A DNA stretch of 18,588 bases from DATFWC01 sp045801465 (GTDB lineage: Bacteria; Pseudomonadota; Alphaproteobacteria; Rhizobiales; Xanthobacteraceae). A program made the position numbers and the translations under genes. Under the pieces are notes generated by a model. It saw only the letters and a list, made by a program, of their open reading frames with translations. It had not been told where the DNA came from and searched no databases. Of the stretch, positions 1 to 6,485 are shown in pieces; the stretch's first letter is position 1, and each line of letters starts with the position of its first letter. Location of the stretch: assembly GCA_045801465.1 (NCBI GenBank), contig JBJMSU010000127.1, positions 1 to 18,588 of the forward strand, read 5' to 3'.

Positions 1-346
1 CGAGCTTCGCCGAGATCGGGGTGCGCGGGCCCGCTTTGCGGTCCTGGCGGGCGTAGCCGAAATACGGGATCACGGCGGTGATGCGCCGCGCCGAGGCGCG
101 CCGCAGCGCATCGATGATGATGAGCAGCTCCATCAGGTGATAGTTCGCCGGATACGAGGTCGACTGCAGCACGAACACGTCGGCGCCGCGCACGTTCTCG
201 AGGATCTCGACGAAGATCTCCATGTCGGCGAAGCGGCGCACCACCGCCTTGGCGAGCGGCGTGGCGAGGTAGGCGCCGATCGCCTCGGCGAGCGCTGGAT
301 TGGCGTTGCCGGCGACCAGCCTCATCGCCCCGTTGTTGCGCGTCAT
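1..346 (-). CDS. prs: Ribose-phosphate pyrophosphokinase, N-terminal part (runs off left edge)
   Basis: Makes PRPP from ribose 5-phosphate and ATP in the cytoplasm, for nucleotide, His and Trp synthesis. Reading leftward from 346, 115 codons are present before the edge. The N-terminal segment carries RLVAGNANPALAEAI, RFADMEIFVEI, ENVRGADVFVLQST, ALRRASARRITAV and PYFGYARQDRK, all hallmarks of PRPP synthases. I prefer ATG at 346 (GGAC a few bases upstream); an in-frame ATG at 325 (MRLVAGN) would also fit the family. Oddity: where the family has Asn-Asp-(Asn/His)-Leu-Met-Glu-Leu, this copy reads NYHLMELL, so the usual Asp is Tyr (residue 69). The gene follows the lgt-midA-pgeF group on the same strand, but a 220-bp gap with a palindrome separates it from the preceding gene, so it is probably transcribed separately. 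Identity is very sure. Confidence 0.96.
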   Translation of the reverse strand, partial: MTRNNGAMRLVAGNANPALAEAIGAYLATPLAKAVVRRFADMEIFVEILENVRGADVFVLQSTSYPANYHLMELLIIIDALRRASARRITAVIPYFGYARQDRKAGPRTPISAKL

Positions 347-465
347 CGCCGTCCAACCCCCGTGACAAGCGCGGTGGTGATAACAAGGAGGCGACCAGCC
401 GGCAATAAGCGGCCCCTTGTTGTGCCGGGGTTTTTGCCGCCAGGGTGAACTCAGATTTCTTCGTC

Positions 466-570
466 AGTGCCGCACTAGAAAATGTCGATATTCCTAGTGC
501 TCCTTGCGATTCCGAAGTTCGCACTCGAGTGTGCGGCGAACTGATGCGAACTTCGGAAGCGGAGCACTAG
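466..570. repeat. Paired-palindrome unit I: A element with collapsed B remnant
   Basis: The A element is 494-570: CTAG at each end, with arms containing TTCCGAAGTTCGCA and TGCGAACTTCGGAA around a loop of about 21 nt. To its left, after a 15-nt spacer (479-493), lies AGTGCCGCACTAG (466-478). That is what remains if a B element loses everything between its two outer ends. The A arms are less matched near the base than in units II-IV (TTGCGA against GC). The right CTAG (567-570) contains the TAG stop of the neighbouring minus-strand gene. This is a diverged member of the family described for 2176-2341. Confidence 0.75.
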
Positions 571-1229
571 TGCCGCGTATCGGCGAGCGCCAGTGCCGCC
601 TCGAGCGCGGGCGCCTGGGCGCTGCGTTGCGCCTGACGCGCCGGCATGAAACCGGCCGCCGTTCGCCCATCGCCGGCGGCCGCAACCACAGCCGCATCCT
701 CGCCGGCCGGCAGTGCTGTCGGCGGCCTGCCGGCGCCGCCCCCGTCGAGAAACGTGGCGAGCCGGTCGACGCCGGTGCGCGCGATCCGCCGCAGCATCGC
801 CTCGTCGGCGGCGGCCCACGCATCGCCGCCGGTGCGTCCGCCGAGCTCCTCGTTGGCGATGCGCAGCACGCGGCGCTTGTTGGCGTCGTACACGTCCCAG
901 ACCCAACCGATATGGATGCGCCGGCCCTCGATATGGGCGGCCATGTAACCGCGCACGCGGTACTGCGGCGTTGCTTCGCGCGAAATCACCGCGACCTGCC
1001 GGGCCACGGCTTCCGTCGCCAGATTCTCGACCAGCTTCTGGAACACCGGCTGCGGCGGCCCGTCGATCGATTCGAACGCGATAGTGGCGTTGCGTGCGCT
1101 CGCAAACGAGGCCATCGGCTGTCCGTCGGTCGTGCATCCCGCGGCGGCGAGCGCGAACGCGAAGACGCCGACGAGGCGCCACGCACGCGCATGCTTCGCG
1201 CCGGCCAATCGGCCCGCCGCAATCGGCAT
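567..1229 (-). CDS. Exported protein of unknown function, putative lipoprotein
   Basis: About 220 residues; I do not recognise the family. ATG at 1229 is chosen because GGAGG lies 5 nt upstream; a GTG at 1235 is in frame but overlaps that site. The N-terminus is basic, then hydrophobic (LVGVFAFALAAAGC), ending at Cys32. The -3 residue is Ala rather than Leu, so the lipobox is imperfect and a lipoprotein is only likely. The body is rich in Ala, Arg and Gly and holds segments such as ENLATEAVARQV, YRVRGYMAAHIEG and GWVWDVYDANKRR; the C-terminal part is low in complexity. The protein is probably periplasmic or anchored in the envelope. The TAG stop lies inside the CTAG end of the palindromic element at 494-570, so the gene end coincides with an insertion boundary. 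It sits between pgeF and prs on the same strand. Confidence 0.75.
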   Translation of the reverse strand: MPIAAGRLAGAKHARAWRLVGVFAFALAAAGCTTDGQPMASFASARNATIAFESIDGPPQPVFQKLVENLATEAVARQVAVISREATPQYRVRGYMAAHIEGRRIHIGWVWDVYDANKRRVLRIANEELGGRTGGDAWAAADEAMLRRIARTGVDRLATFLDGGGAGRPPTALPAGEDAAVVAAAGDGRTAAGFMPARQAQRSAQAPALEAALALADTRH

Positions 1230-1317
1230 CGACACCTCCGGGCCGGACGCGCCCGGTTATCAGGGGCGAGCGTCGCCGACCGGCACCTTTGGTAGCTTCA
1301 ATCGGGGATGAGGTCCA

Positions 1318-1360
1318 GTAGTCCTGCGCGTCGTCGCGCTGCGCCCGGGATGACAGAACT
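1318..1360. repeat. Fragment of a short Hyphomicrobiales-type interspersed repeat (weak)
   Basis: The gap between pgeF and the next gene contains CGCGCTGCGCCCGGGATGAC, which resembles one arm of palindromes frequent in Bradyrhizobium-like genomes. The matching arm is not evident, so this would be a truncated copy. The family assignment is from memory and weak. Confidence 0.3.
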
Positions 1361-1366
1361 CGTGGC

Positions 1367-2155
1367 CTACTCATCGGCGAGCGCAATGGCGTTGATGTGG
1401 CGGCCGTAGTCCGGCTCGCCGCGATGCGTCGCGCGGCGGTAGCTGTAAAACCGCGCATCCGCATAGGTGCACAACGCGAGATCCTCGATGCGGTCGATGC
1501 CGCCACGGTCGAGCCGCGCCGCGATGTAGCCGGCGAGATCGAACATGGCGTGACCCTCGCGCGGCGAGGCGACAAAGAACCGCTCGTTGTTGAGATCGGC
1601 GGCGCGGAAACGGGCGACGAGCTCCGGTCCGACTTCATAGCTCGGCTGGCGGATCATCGGCCCGATGGCGGCAGAAATCCGCGTGCGCTCGGCGCCGAGC
1701 CGCTCCATGGCGGCGATCGTCGCCTCGATGATGCCGGTCAAGGCACCGCGCCAGCCGGCATGGGCTGCGCCCACCACGCGCGCGTGCGCATCCGCCAACA
1801 GAACCGGACCGCAATCGGCAGTCGACACGCCAATGGCAAGTCCCGGCGTGCGCGTGACGATGCCGTCGGCTTGCGGCCGCGTCTCGCTGGTCCAAGGCTG
1901 CTCGGCCACGACCACCTCGGGCGAGTGGATCTGATACGCCGTGATGAATTGTTCCGGCGCAACGCCGAGCGTCGCCGCCATGCGGGCGCGGTTTTCGCGG
2001 ACCCGTTCCGCCTGATCGCCCGAGCCCTGCCCGCCGTTGAGGCTTGCATAAACTCCGCCCGATACACCGCCGTCGCGCGTAAAGAAGGCGTGGCGCACGC
2101 CGGGAAGGGCGGCGAGCGAGGCCGCCCGGAGCGCCGTGTTCGAGGCGTCAGCCAT
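1367..2155 (-). CDS. pgeF: Purine nucleoside phosphorylase / polyphenol oxidase family protein (PgeF, YfiH-like)
   Basis: 262 residues, the usual length of the YfiH/LACC1 family. Members cleave adenosine and inosine by phosphorolysis; they were first described as polyphenol oxidases and help prevent errors in peptidoglycan precursor synthesis. Visible family motifs are FFTRDGGVSGGVYASLN (24-40), QIHS with His77, GVSTADCGPVLL with Cys115, and HAGWRGALTGIIE with His132; these three side chains form the metal and active site. The C-terminus has SYRRATHRGEPDYGR, also typical. ATG at 2155 has a weak GAGA about 5 nt upstream. In many Alphaproteobacteria pgeF follows lgt and midA directly; here palindrome unit II (2176-2341) is inserted between midA and pgeF, beginning 20 nt upstream of this start. 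The stop is TAG at 1367-1369. Confidence 0.95.
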   Translation of the reverse strand: MADASNTALRAASLAALPGVRHAFFTRDGGVSGGVYASLNGGQGSGDQAERVRENRARMAATLGVAPEQFITAYQIHSPEVVVAEQPWTSETRPQADGIVTRTPGLAIGVSTADCGPVLLADAHARVVGAAHAGWRGALTGIIEATIAAMERLGAERTRISAAIGPMIRQPSYEVGPELVARFRAADLNNERFFVASPREGHAMFDLAGYIAARLDRGGIDRIEDLALCTYADARFYSYRRATHRGEPDYGRHINAIALADE

Positions 2156-2175
2156 CCTTATCTCGACATTCGACG

Positions 2176-2341
2176 TTAGTGCCGCCGATTTGAAGTTCCT
2201 GCACCGCCTGCCGCAAACTCGTGCGGGAACTTCAAATCGAAAAGCGGCACTAGAACCATAGACTTGCTAGTGCCCCTTTGCTTCCGAAGTTCGTGTCAGA
2301 GGGGCCGCCATGTATCACGAACTTCGGAAGCGGGGCACGAG
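2176..2341. repeat. Paired-palindrome unit II, orientation B then A
   Basis: B element 2176-2253: the left arm GTGCCGC-CGATTTGAAGTTCC pairs with GGAACTTCAAATCG-aaaa-GCGGCAC, a near-perfect stem of about 21 bp with a 4-nt bulge and a loop containing GCCTGCCGCAAA. Spacer 2254-2266 (aaccatagacttg). A element 2267-2341: CTAGTGCCCC, then GCTTCCGAAGTTCGTG, pairs with CACGAACTTCGGAAGC-GGGGCAC; the right outer CTAG has become CGAG. The left outer end reads TTAG. The unit is the reverse complement of units III and IV, including both loops and the spacer. It lies in the midA-pgeF junction, with its A end 18 nt from the midA stop. Confidence 0.92.
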
Positions 2342-2359
2342 ACGCTCGGTGGTTCGGGC

Positions 2360-3448
2360 TCACCTGTCAAATCCTGGCAGGTCGCCGAGCGCCGGATTCG
2401 CAAAGGCCGTGACCTTGAACAATTCGCCCATGCCGGTTCGCCCTCCCTGCGTCAATCGGGCAAGCGCCGCATCGATCGCTTCCGCCTGCGCGGCCGTCGC
2501 TCCGGATTTGAGCTTGGCGGCCCGCTCGGCAATGCCCAGCCGGTGCAGGAACCAGCCTTGCGGCACGGGGCCGTGCACGCGGGCGCCTTCGCTCAAGGCA
2601 ACGCGGGCGAGCGCGCCGAAATCCACATGGGCCGTGACGTCGAGCTCGCCGGGCCGCTCGAGCGGATCGGCGAAGCCGTGGCCGGACACTGCCTGCAAGG
2701 TTTCGCCGAGCGCGCTCTCGGCATGCCCGTAGTCGATGATCAGCGCAGCGCCGCCCGCGCGCACGACGCGACGGCTCATCTCGCGCGCGACCGCATCCGA
2801 TCGCCACTCGAACAGTGCGCCGCTCGGCGCTGCCTGAAGCTCGTGCGGCAAGGCGGGCGCGAAATCCGAAAGCGGCGCGGGATGCACAGCGAACGCGAGC
2901 CGGTCGCCGTCCCATGCCACCATCCGCTCGTGCCACCCATCGGGCGCCTTCACGGCCTGACGCACCGGCAGCGCATCGAAGAATTCGTTGGCCATGAAGA
3001 GCGCCGTACCTTGCGGCACGTCGGCGAGATCGCGGTACCAGGCAAGCGGCACGTCGAAGGATGCAAGAGTGTCGCGCTGTCGCTGGCGCAGCAGCGGGCT
3101 CGTCTCGACGAGATGCACATGCAGCGCGGCGCGGAACGCCGGCACGATCGTGGCGGCGCGCAACGCATCGGCCATCAGCGTGCCGCGGCCGGGGCCGAGC
3201 TCGACGAAATGCACCGCGCCGGGGGCGTCCATCTTCTGCCATACGGTCGCCGCCCACAGGCCGATCAGCTCGCCGAACATCTGGCTGATCTCCGGCGCGG
3301 TGACGAAATCGCCGCGGGCGCCGAACGGATCGCGCGTCGTGTAATAGCCGTGCGCCGGGTGGCCGAGGCACAGCTCCATATAGCGCGCGATCGATATCGG
3401 GCCTTCGCGCGCGATGATCGCGCGGATCTCAGCCTCGAGCGGCGTCAT
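2360..3448 (-). CDS. midA: Class I SAM-dependent methyltransferase, MidA/NDUFAF7 family
   Basis: 362 residues, standard for this family. Eukaryotic NDUFAF7 methylates an arginine of a complex I subunit; the target of the bacterial protein is not established. The start region (MTPLEAEIRAIIAREGP, then ISIARYMELCLGHPAHGYY) and GDFVTAPEISQMFGELIG (47-64) are family signatures. The SAM-binding glycine loop is ELGPGRGTL (83-91) and the second conserved block is NEFFDALPV (153-161). ATG at 3448 matches the conserved N-terminus, but no normal ribosome binding site precedes it: only 6 nt separate the start codon from the CTAG end of palindrome unit III, and the nearest purine run (GGGG) is inside that element 12 nt away. 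Translation may therefore depend on coupling or be lowered. The neighbours lgt and pgeF are the usual ones, but both junctions are split by palindromes. Confidence 0.95.
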   Translation of the reverse strand: MTPLEAEIRAIIAREGPISIARYMELCLGHPAHGYYTTRDPFGARGDFVTAPEISQMFGELIGLWAATVWQKMDAPGAVHFVELGPGRGTLMADALRAATIVPAFRAALHVHLVETSPLLRQRQRDTLASFDVPLAWYRDLADVPQGTALFMANEFFDALPVRQAVKAPDGWHERMVAWDGDRLAFAVHPAPLSDFAPALPHELQAAPSGALFEWRSDAVAREMSRRVVRAGGAALIIDYGHAESALGETLQAVSGHGFADPLERPGELDVTAHVDFGALARVALSEGARVHGPVPQGWFLHRLGIAERAAKLKSGATAAQAEAIDAALARLTQGGRTGMGELFKVTAFANPALGDLPGFDR

Positions 3449-3454
3449 GAACGG

Positions 3455-3620
3455 CTAGTGCCCCGCTTCCGAAGTTCGTGATGCATCGCGGCTCCCTCTG
3501 ACACGAACTTCGGAAGCAAAGGGGCACTAGCAAGTCTATGATCCTAGTGCCGCTTTCGATTTGAAGTTCCTAAGCGAGCTTGCGGCAGGTGGTGTAGGAA
3601 CTTCAAATCGGCGGCACTAG
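3455..3620. repeat. Paired-palindrome unit III, orientation A then B
   Basis: A element 3455-3530: CTAGTGCCCCGCTTCCGAAG-TTCGTG pairs with CACGAACTTCGGAAGC-aaa-GGGGCACTAG; the loop contains GCTCCCTCTGA. Spacer 3531-3543 (caagtctatgatc). B element 3544-3620: CTAGTGCCGC-ttt-CGATTTGAAGTTCCT pairs with AGGAACTTCAAATCG-GCGGCACTAG; the loop contains TTGCGGCAGG. All four CTAG ends are intact here, making this the cleanest copy. On the minus strand the B element encodes the final residues and stop of Lgt (stop at 3603-3605), and the A element ends 6 nt before the midA start. Confidence 0.94.
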
Positions 3621-4433
3621 CCGCGGCGGGCTCCGCAATGCGTGCCACACGAAGCCTAGGCCGGCGAGCATCAGCGGAATCGACAGCAGCATTCCCATCG
3701 TGAGACCGCCCCAAAGAAACCCGAGCTGCGGGTCCGGCTCGCGGAAGAGCTCGCAGAAGCAGCGCGTGAGCGCGTAGCCAATGGCAAAAATTCCGGTCAC
3801 CAGCCCCGGCCGCTTGAGCGCGCCGCGGCGCATGAACCAGGCCAGGACAACGAGCAGCAGCAGTCCTTCGAGCGCGGCCTCGTAGAGCTGGCTCGGGTGA
3901 CGCGGCAACGGCCCGCCGCCGGGAAACACCATCGCCCACGGCACATCGCCCGGCCGGCCCCACAGCTCGCCGTTGATGAAGTTGGCGATGCGGCCGAGAA
4001 AATGGCCGATCGGATAGACCGCGCAGCTCACGTCGGCGAGGGAGAAAAACGGGATACCGCGGCTGCGCGAAAACAACGCCACCGCCAGCACGACGCCGAG
4101 AAAGCCGCCGTGGAACGACATGCCGCCGGTCCACAGCTTGACGATCTCCGCCGGGTTCGCGGCGAAATGCGCCGGATTGTAGAACAGCACATAGCCGATC
4201 CGCCCGCCCAGGATGACCCCGAGCGTCACCCACAGGACGAAATCGTCGAAATCGGCGACCGTCATCGGCGCCGGCCCGCCCCACAGGCGCTTCGACTGGA
4301 TGATTGCCCGCGCATAAAGCCAGCCGAGCAGGATGCCGGCGATATAGGCGAGCGCGTACCAGCGCAGCGCGAACGGGCCGATCTGGATCAGCACCGGATC
4401 GATTTCGGGAAACGGCAGGACGAGTGGCGGCAT
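3603..4433 (-). CDS. lgt: Prolipoprotein diacylglyceryl transferase
   Basis: Inner-membrane enzyme that transfers diacylglycerol from phosphatidylglycerol to the lipobox cysteine of prolipoproteins, the first step of lipoprotein maturation. 276 residues with about seven hydrophobic segments. Key motifs are GGRIGYVLFYN (76-86), MSFHGGFLG with His108 (equivalent to E. coli His103), the Lgt signature GHFLGRIANFINGELWGR (143-160) with Arg148 (E. coli Arg143), HPSQLYEA, and FREPDPQLG with Arg231 (E. coli Arg239). ATG at 4433 gives the usual start; no strong ribosome binding site is visible. The last codons (Leu-Val-Pro-Pro-Ile-stop) are read from the B palindrome of unit III, so the insertion has replaced the original end of the gene. 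It is the first gene of the minus-strand group and is divergent from the UbiK-type gene. Confidence 0.97.
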   Translation of the reverse strand: MPPLVLPFPEIDPVLIQIGPFALRWYALAYIAGILLGWLYARAIIQSKRLWGGPAPMTVADFDDFVLWVTLGVILGGRIGYVLFYNPAHFAANPAEIVKLWTGGMSFHGGFLGVVLAVALFSRSRGIPFFSLADVSCAVYPIGHFLGRIANFINGELWGRPGDVPWAMVFPGGGPLPRHPSQLYEAALEGLLLLVVLAWFMRRGALKRPGLVTGIFAIGYALTRCFCELFREPDPQLGFLWGGLTMGMLLSIPLMLAGLGFVWHALRSPPRLVPPI

Positions 4434-4491
4434 GGAAGGCGGTCCAGCGAACAGCGGCTCATTGCCGTTGCGGCGGCCGCGAAGTCAAGCA

Positions 4492-4526
4492 GCGCTGGTG
4501 CGAACTTCGGGTTTGGCCACCAGCGC
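4492..4526. other. Hairpin in the lgt/ubiK divergent intergenic region
   Basis: GCGCTGGTG (4492-4500) is complementary to CACCAGCGC (4518-4526), giving a 9-bp stem with a 17-nt loop. The loop begins CGAACTTCGG, so GCGAACTTCGG here matches part of the A-palindrome arm of unit I. It lies between two divergent starts (4433 and 4599) and could be a control structure or a fragment of an old palindrome. No clear sigma-70 promoter was found in this gap. Confidence 0.45.
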
Positions 4527-4598
4527 CGGGCTCTTGCGAGCCGGCGCGACAATCCCCATTCTCGTGCTGCCGTTATGAGGGTGCGCCGGAGAGCAGCG

Positions 4599-4898
4599 AT
4601 GACCCAGACGTCGAACCGGTTCTTTGACGAAGTGGCCCGGTTGATGAACGACGCGGCCGGCGTCGCCCAGGGTGTGCGGCGCGAATTCGATACGCTCGTG
4701 CGCTCGCAGGCGGAGCGCATCCTGCGCGACCTCGACGTCGTCAAGCGCGAGGAATTCGAGGCCGTCAAGGAGATGGCGCGGCTGGCGCGCGAGGAAAACG
4801 AAGCCTTGAAGGCGCGCGTCGCGGCGCTCGAGGCGGCGGCCAAAGGACCGAATACGCCCGGTCCGGTAGCCCCGGGCAGCACGCCCACCGTGATGTGA
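4599..4898 (+). CDS. Accessory factor UbiK family protein (BMFP, DUF526)
   Basis: 99 residues. The family matches E. coli UbiK, a coiled-coil accessory protein that supports the ubiquinone-biosynthesis complex under aerobic conditions; it is also known as a membrane-fusogenic protein in Brucella (BMFP). Visible features are NRFFDEVARLMNDAAG (6-21), typical of the N-terminal amphipathic helix, EFDTLVRSQAERILRDLD (29-46), KREEFEAVKEMA (49-60), and a coiled coil with leucine and alanine heptads from about 50 to 80, followed by a Pro/Gly tail. ATG at 4599 has GGAGAG ending 5 nt upstream. It is the first plus-strand gene after the divergent region; rplY follows after 172 nt with its own promoter-like signals. 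I give no gene symbol because the ubiK name comes from a distant relative. Confidence 0.88.
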   Translation: MTQTSNRFFDEVARLMNDAAGVAQGVRREFDTLVRSQAERILRDLDVVKREEFEAVKEMARLAREENEALKARVAALEAAAKGPNTPGPVAPGSTPTVM

Positions 4899-4918
4899 GC
4901 CGCCATCCCCGCCTTTGC

Positions 4919-4947
4919 TTGTTTTTTCCTGAACCTGCCGCTATAAG
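4919..4947 (+). promoter_or_regulatory. Sigma-70-type promoter candidate for rplY-pth-ychF
   Basis: TTGTTT (4919-4924), a 17-nt spacer and TATAAG (4942-4947) form a good housekeeping-like promoter in an otherwise GC-rich stretch just after the UbiK-type gene. Transcription would start near 4954 and give a leader of about 117 nt before the rplY ATG at 5071. Confidence 0.6.
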
Positions 4948-5026
4948 CCCGCGCGCTCGCAGGTAAATTGGCCTGCGTGCCGGAACCCGCGGCCCCGACA
5001 CCCCTGGAGGCATGCCGCGACCGCGT

Positions 5027-5048
5027 GGCGGCGTAGCGCCGCCTTTTT
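5027..5048 (+). terminator. Terminator-like hairpin in the rplY leader (possible attenuator)
   Basis: GGCGGCG (5027-5033), loop TAG, CGCCGCC (5037-5043), then TTTTT (5044-5048). This is a perfect 7-bp GC stem with a U tract, placed 22 nt before the rplY start and downstream of the promoter candidate. It can act as an intrinsic terminator for the upstream gene or as an attenuator inside the L25 leader. The short U tract makes the strength uncertain. Confidence 0.55.
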
Positions 5049-5070
5049 CCATCGTTCGAAGAGGACCAAC

Positions 5071-5805
5071 ATGGCGACCGTCAAGGAACTCAAAGCGACG
5101 GCGCGTCCGAAGGCCGGCAAGGGGACCGCCCGGGCGGAGCGTCGTGCCGGCCGCGTGCCGGGCGTGATCTATGGTGACAGCAAACCCCCGTTGGCGATCT
5201 CGCTCGATCGCGCCGACGTCCGGCAGCGCATCTATGCGGGACACTTCCTCACCACCCTGCACGATCTCGAGATCGAGGGCGTCAAGCACCGCGTGATCCC
5301 GCGCGACTACCAGCTCGATCCGGTTCGCGACACGCCGATCCATGTGGATTTTCTCCGGCTCGGCGAAGGCGCGCAAATTCGCGTCAAGATTCCGGTCCAC
5401 ATCGTCAACGCCGACCAGGCGCCCGGCGTCAAGCGCGGCGGCACCGTCAACATCGTGACGCACGCGATCGAGGTGCGCTGCCCGGCCGAGGCGATTCCGG
5501 CCGCGATCGACGTCGACGTGACCGGCCTCGACATCGCCCATTCGCTGCATCTAAGCGACATCAAGCTTCCTGAAGGCATCAAGGTCGTATCCGGTCGCGA
5601 CCTCACGCTCGTCACCATCGTGGCGCCGTCGGGCTATCTGGAAGAGCAGAAGGCCGCGGCGGAAGCAGCTGCGGCGGCTGCGGCAGCAGCCGCGGCGGCG
5701 GCTGAGGCCGGACCAGCGGCCGAAGGGGCGCCGGCCGCCGCACCGGGCGCGGCGCCTGGCGCTGCGCCCGCCGCACCGGCGGGCGGAGCGGCGGAGAAGA
5801 AGTGA
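5071..5805 (+). CDS. rplY: 50S ribosomal protein L25 with C-terminal CTC domain
   Basis: 244 residues. Binds 5S rRNA in the large ribosomal subunit. Residues 1 to about 95 are the L25 core, with AGRVPGVIYGDSKPPLAIS and LHDLEIEGVKHRVIPRDYQ; residues about 96 to 190 are the CTC/TL5-type beta domain (VHVDFLRLGEG near its start, then HLSDIKLPEGI). The last 50 or so residues are almost only Ala, Gly, Pro and Glu, with a run of more than ten alanines, which is longer than the core fold needs and looks like a disordered tail. ATG at 5071 has GAGGA 5 nt upstream. The gene heads the rplY-pth-ychF group found in many Hyphomicrobiales; pth follows after 32 nt. Confidence 0.96.
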   Translation: MATVKELKATARPKAGKGTARAERRAGRVPGVIYGDSKPPLAISLDRADVRQRIYAGHFLTTLHDLEIEGVKHRVIPRDYQLDPVRDTPIHVDFLRLGEGAQIRVKIPVHIVNADQAPGVKRGGTVNIVTHAIEVRCPAEAIPAAIDVDVTGLDIAHSLHLSDIKLPEGIKVVSGRDLTLVTIVAPSGYLEEQKAAAEAAAAAAAAAAAAAEAGPAAEGAPAAAPGAAPGAAPAAPAGGAAEKK

Positions 5806-5837
5806 GCCGGCGAGCCTAGCCCGAAAAGGAGAGCCCG

Positions 5838-6458
5838 ATGGGACTCGTCCTGTTCGTCGGGCTGGGCAATCCGGGCGGGAGCTATGTCCACAACCGCCAC
5901 AACGTGGGATTCATGGCGGTCGAGACGATCGCGCGCCGCCACGCCTTCGGTCCGTGGCGGCGGCGCTTCCAGGGCGTGACGGCGGAAGGCTCGATCGGCG
6001 GCGAACGCGTGCTGCTGCTGCTGCCCGGCACCTATATGAACGATTCGGGCCGGGCGGTCGCGGACGCGGCGCATTTCTACAAGCTCGGATTGCCAGAGAT
6101 CGTCGTCTTCCACGACGAGCTCGATCTGCCGCCCGCCAAAGTGCGCGTGAAGGTGGGCGGCGGCGTCGCCGGCCACAACGGCCTGCGATCCATCTCGGCG
6201 CATATCGGAAACGACTATCGCCGCGTGCGCATCGGCATCGGTCACCCCGGCATCAAGGAGCTGGTGCACCCCTATGTGCTGAGCGATTTCGCCAAGAGCG
6301 AGCGGCCCTGGGTCGCGGCCCTGTGCGACGTCATTGCCGACAATGCCGAGCTGCTCGCCAAGGGTGAGGACGCGACGTTTCAGAACAAGGTGCATCTCGC
6401 CATGGATGCGAAAGGCTTCGGTGGCGAAAAGCCGTCAGGCGCACCGCCGCCGCAATAA
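5838..6458 (+). CDS. pth: Peptidyl-tRNA hydrolase
   Basis: 206 residues. Releases tRNA from peptidyl-tRNAs that drop off ribosomes. All catalytic positions known from E. coli Pth are present: GLGNPG with Asn11, NRHNVGF with His21, TYMNDSG with Asn68, HDELDLPP with Asp93, and GHNGLRSI with Asn114. ATG at 5838 has AGGAGA about 5 nt upstream. It lies 32 nt downstream of rplY and 27 nt upstream of ychF on the same strand and is probably co-transcribed with both. The C-terminal 15 residues are a variable Gly/Pro tail. Confidence 0.98.
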   Translation: MGLVLFVGLGNPGGSYVHNRHNVGFMAVETIARRHAFGPWRRRFQGVTAEGSIGGERVLLLLPGTYMNDSGRAVADAAHFYKLGLPEIVVFHDELDLPPAKVRVKVGGGVAGHNGLRSISAHIGNDYRRVRIGIGHPGIKELVHPYVLSDFAKSERPWVAALCDVIADNAELLAKGEDATFQNKVHLAMDAKGFGGEKPSGAPPPQ

Positions 6459-6485
6459 CACGCGCGTCAGGCAAAGAGACCATTC

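Noticed and set aside
410..436. CCCC..GGGG followed by TTTTT as an intrinsic terminator
   Set aside because: The stem is only about 4-5 bp and points rightward, where no plus-strand gene needs ending.
2264..3481. Long plus-strand open frame of 405 codons over midA
   Set aside because: Antisense shadow of midA in high-GC DNA. Its ends are read from the palindromes, which also explains why it begins and ends with similar peptides; the minus-strand product is a clear MidA.
2176..3620. midA with inverted flanking repeats as a composite transposon
   Set aside because: No transposase between the repeats, and midA is in its normal neighbourhood (lgt and pgeF), so two independent insertions are the simpler explanation.
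3897..4598. Plus-strand open frame running into the UbiK-type gene
   Set aside because: The 5' part is antisense to lgt and has no family features; only the part from ATG 4599, with its own ribosome binding site, is protein-like.
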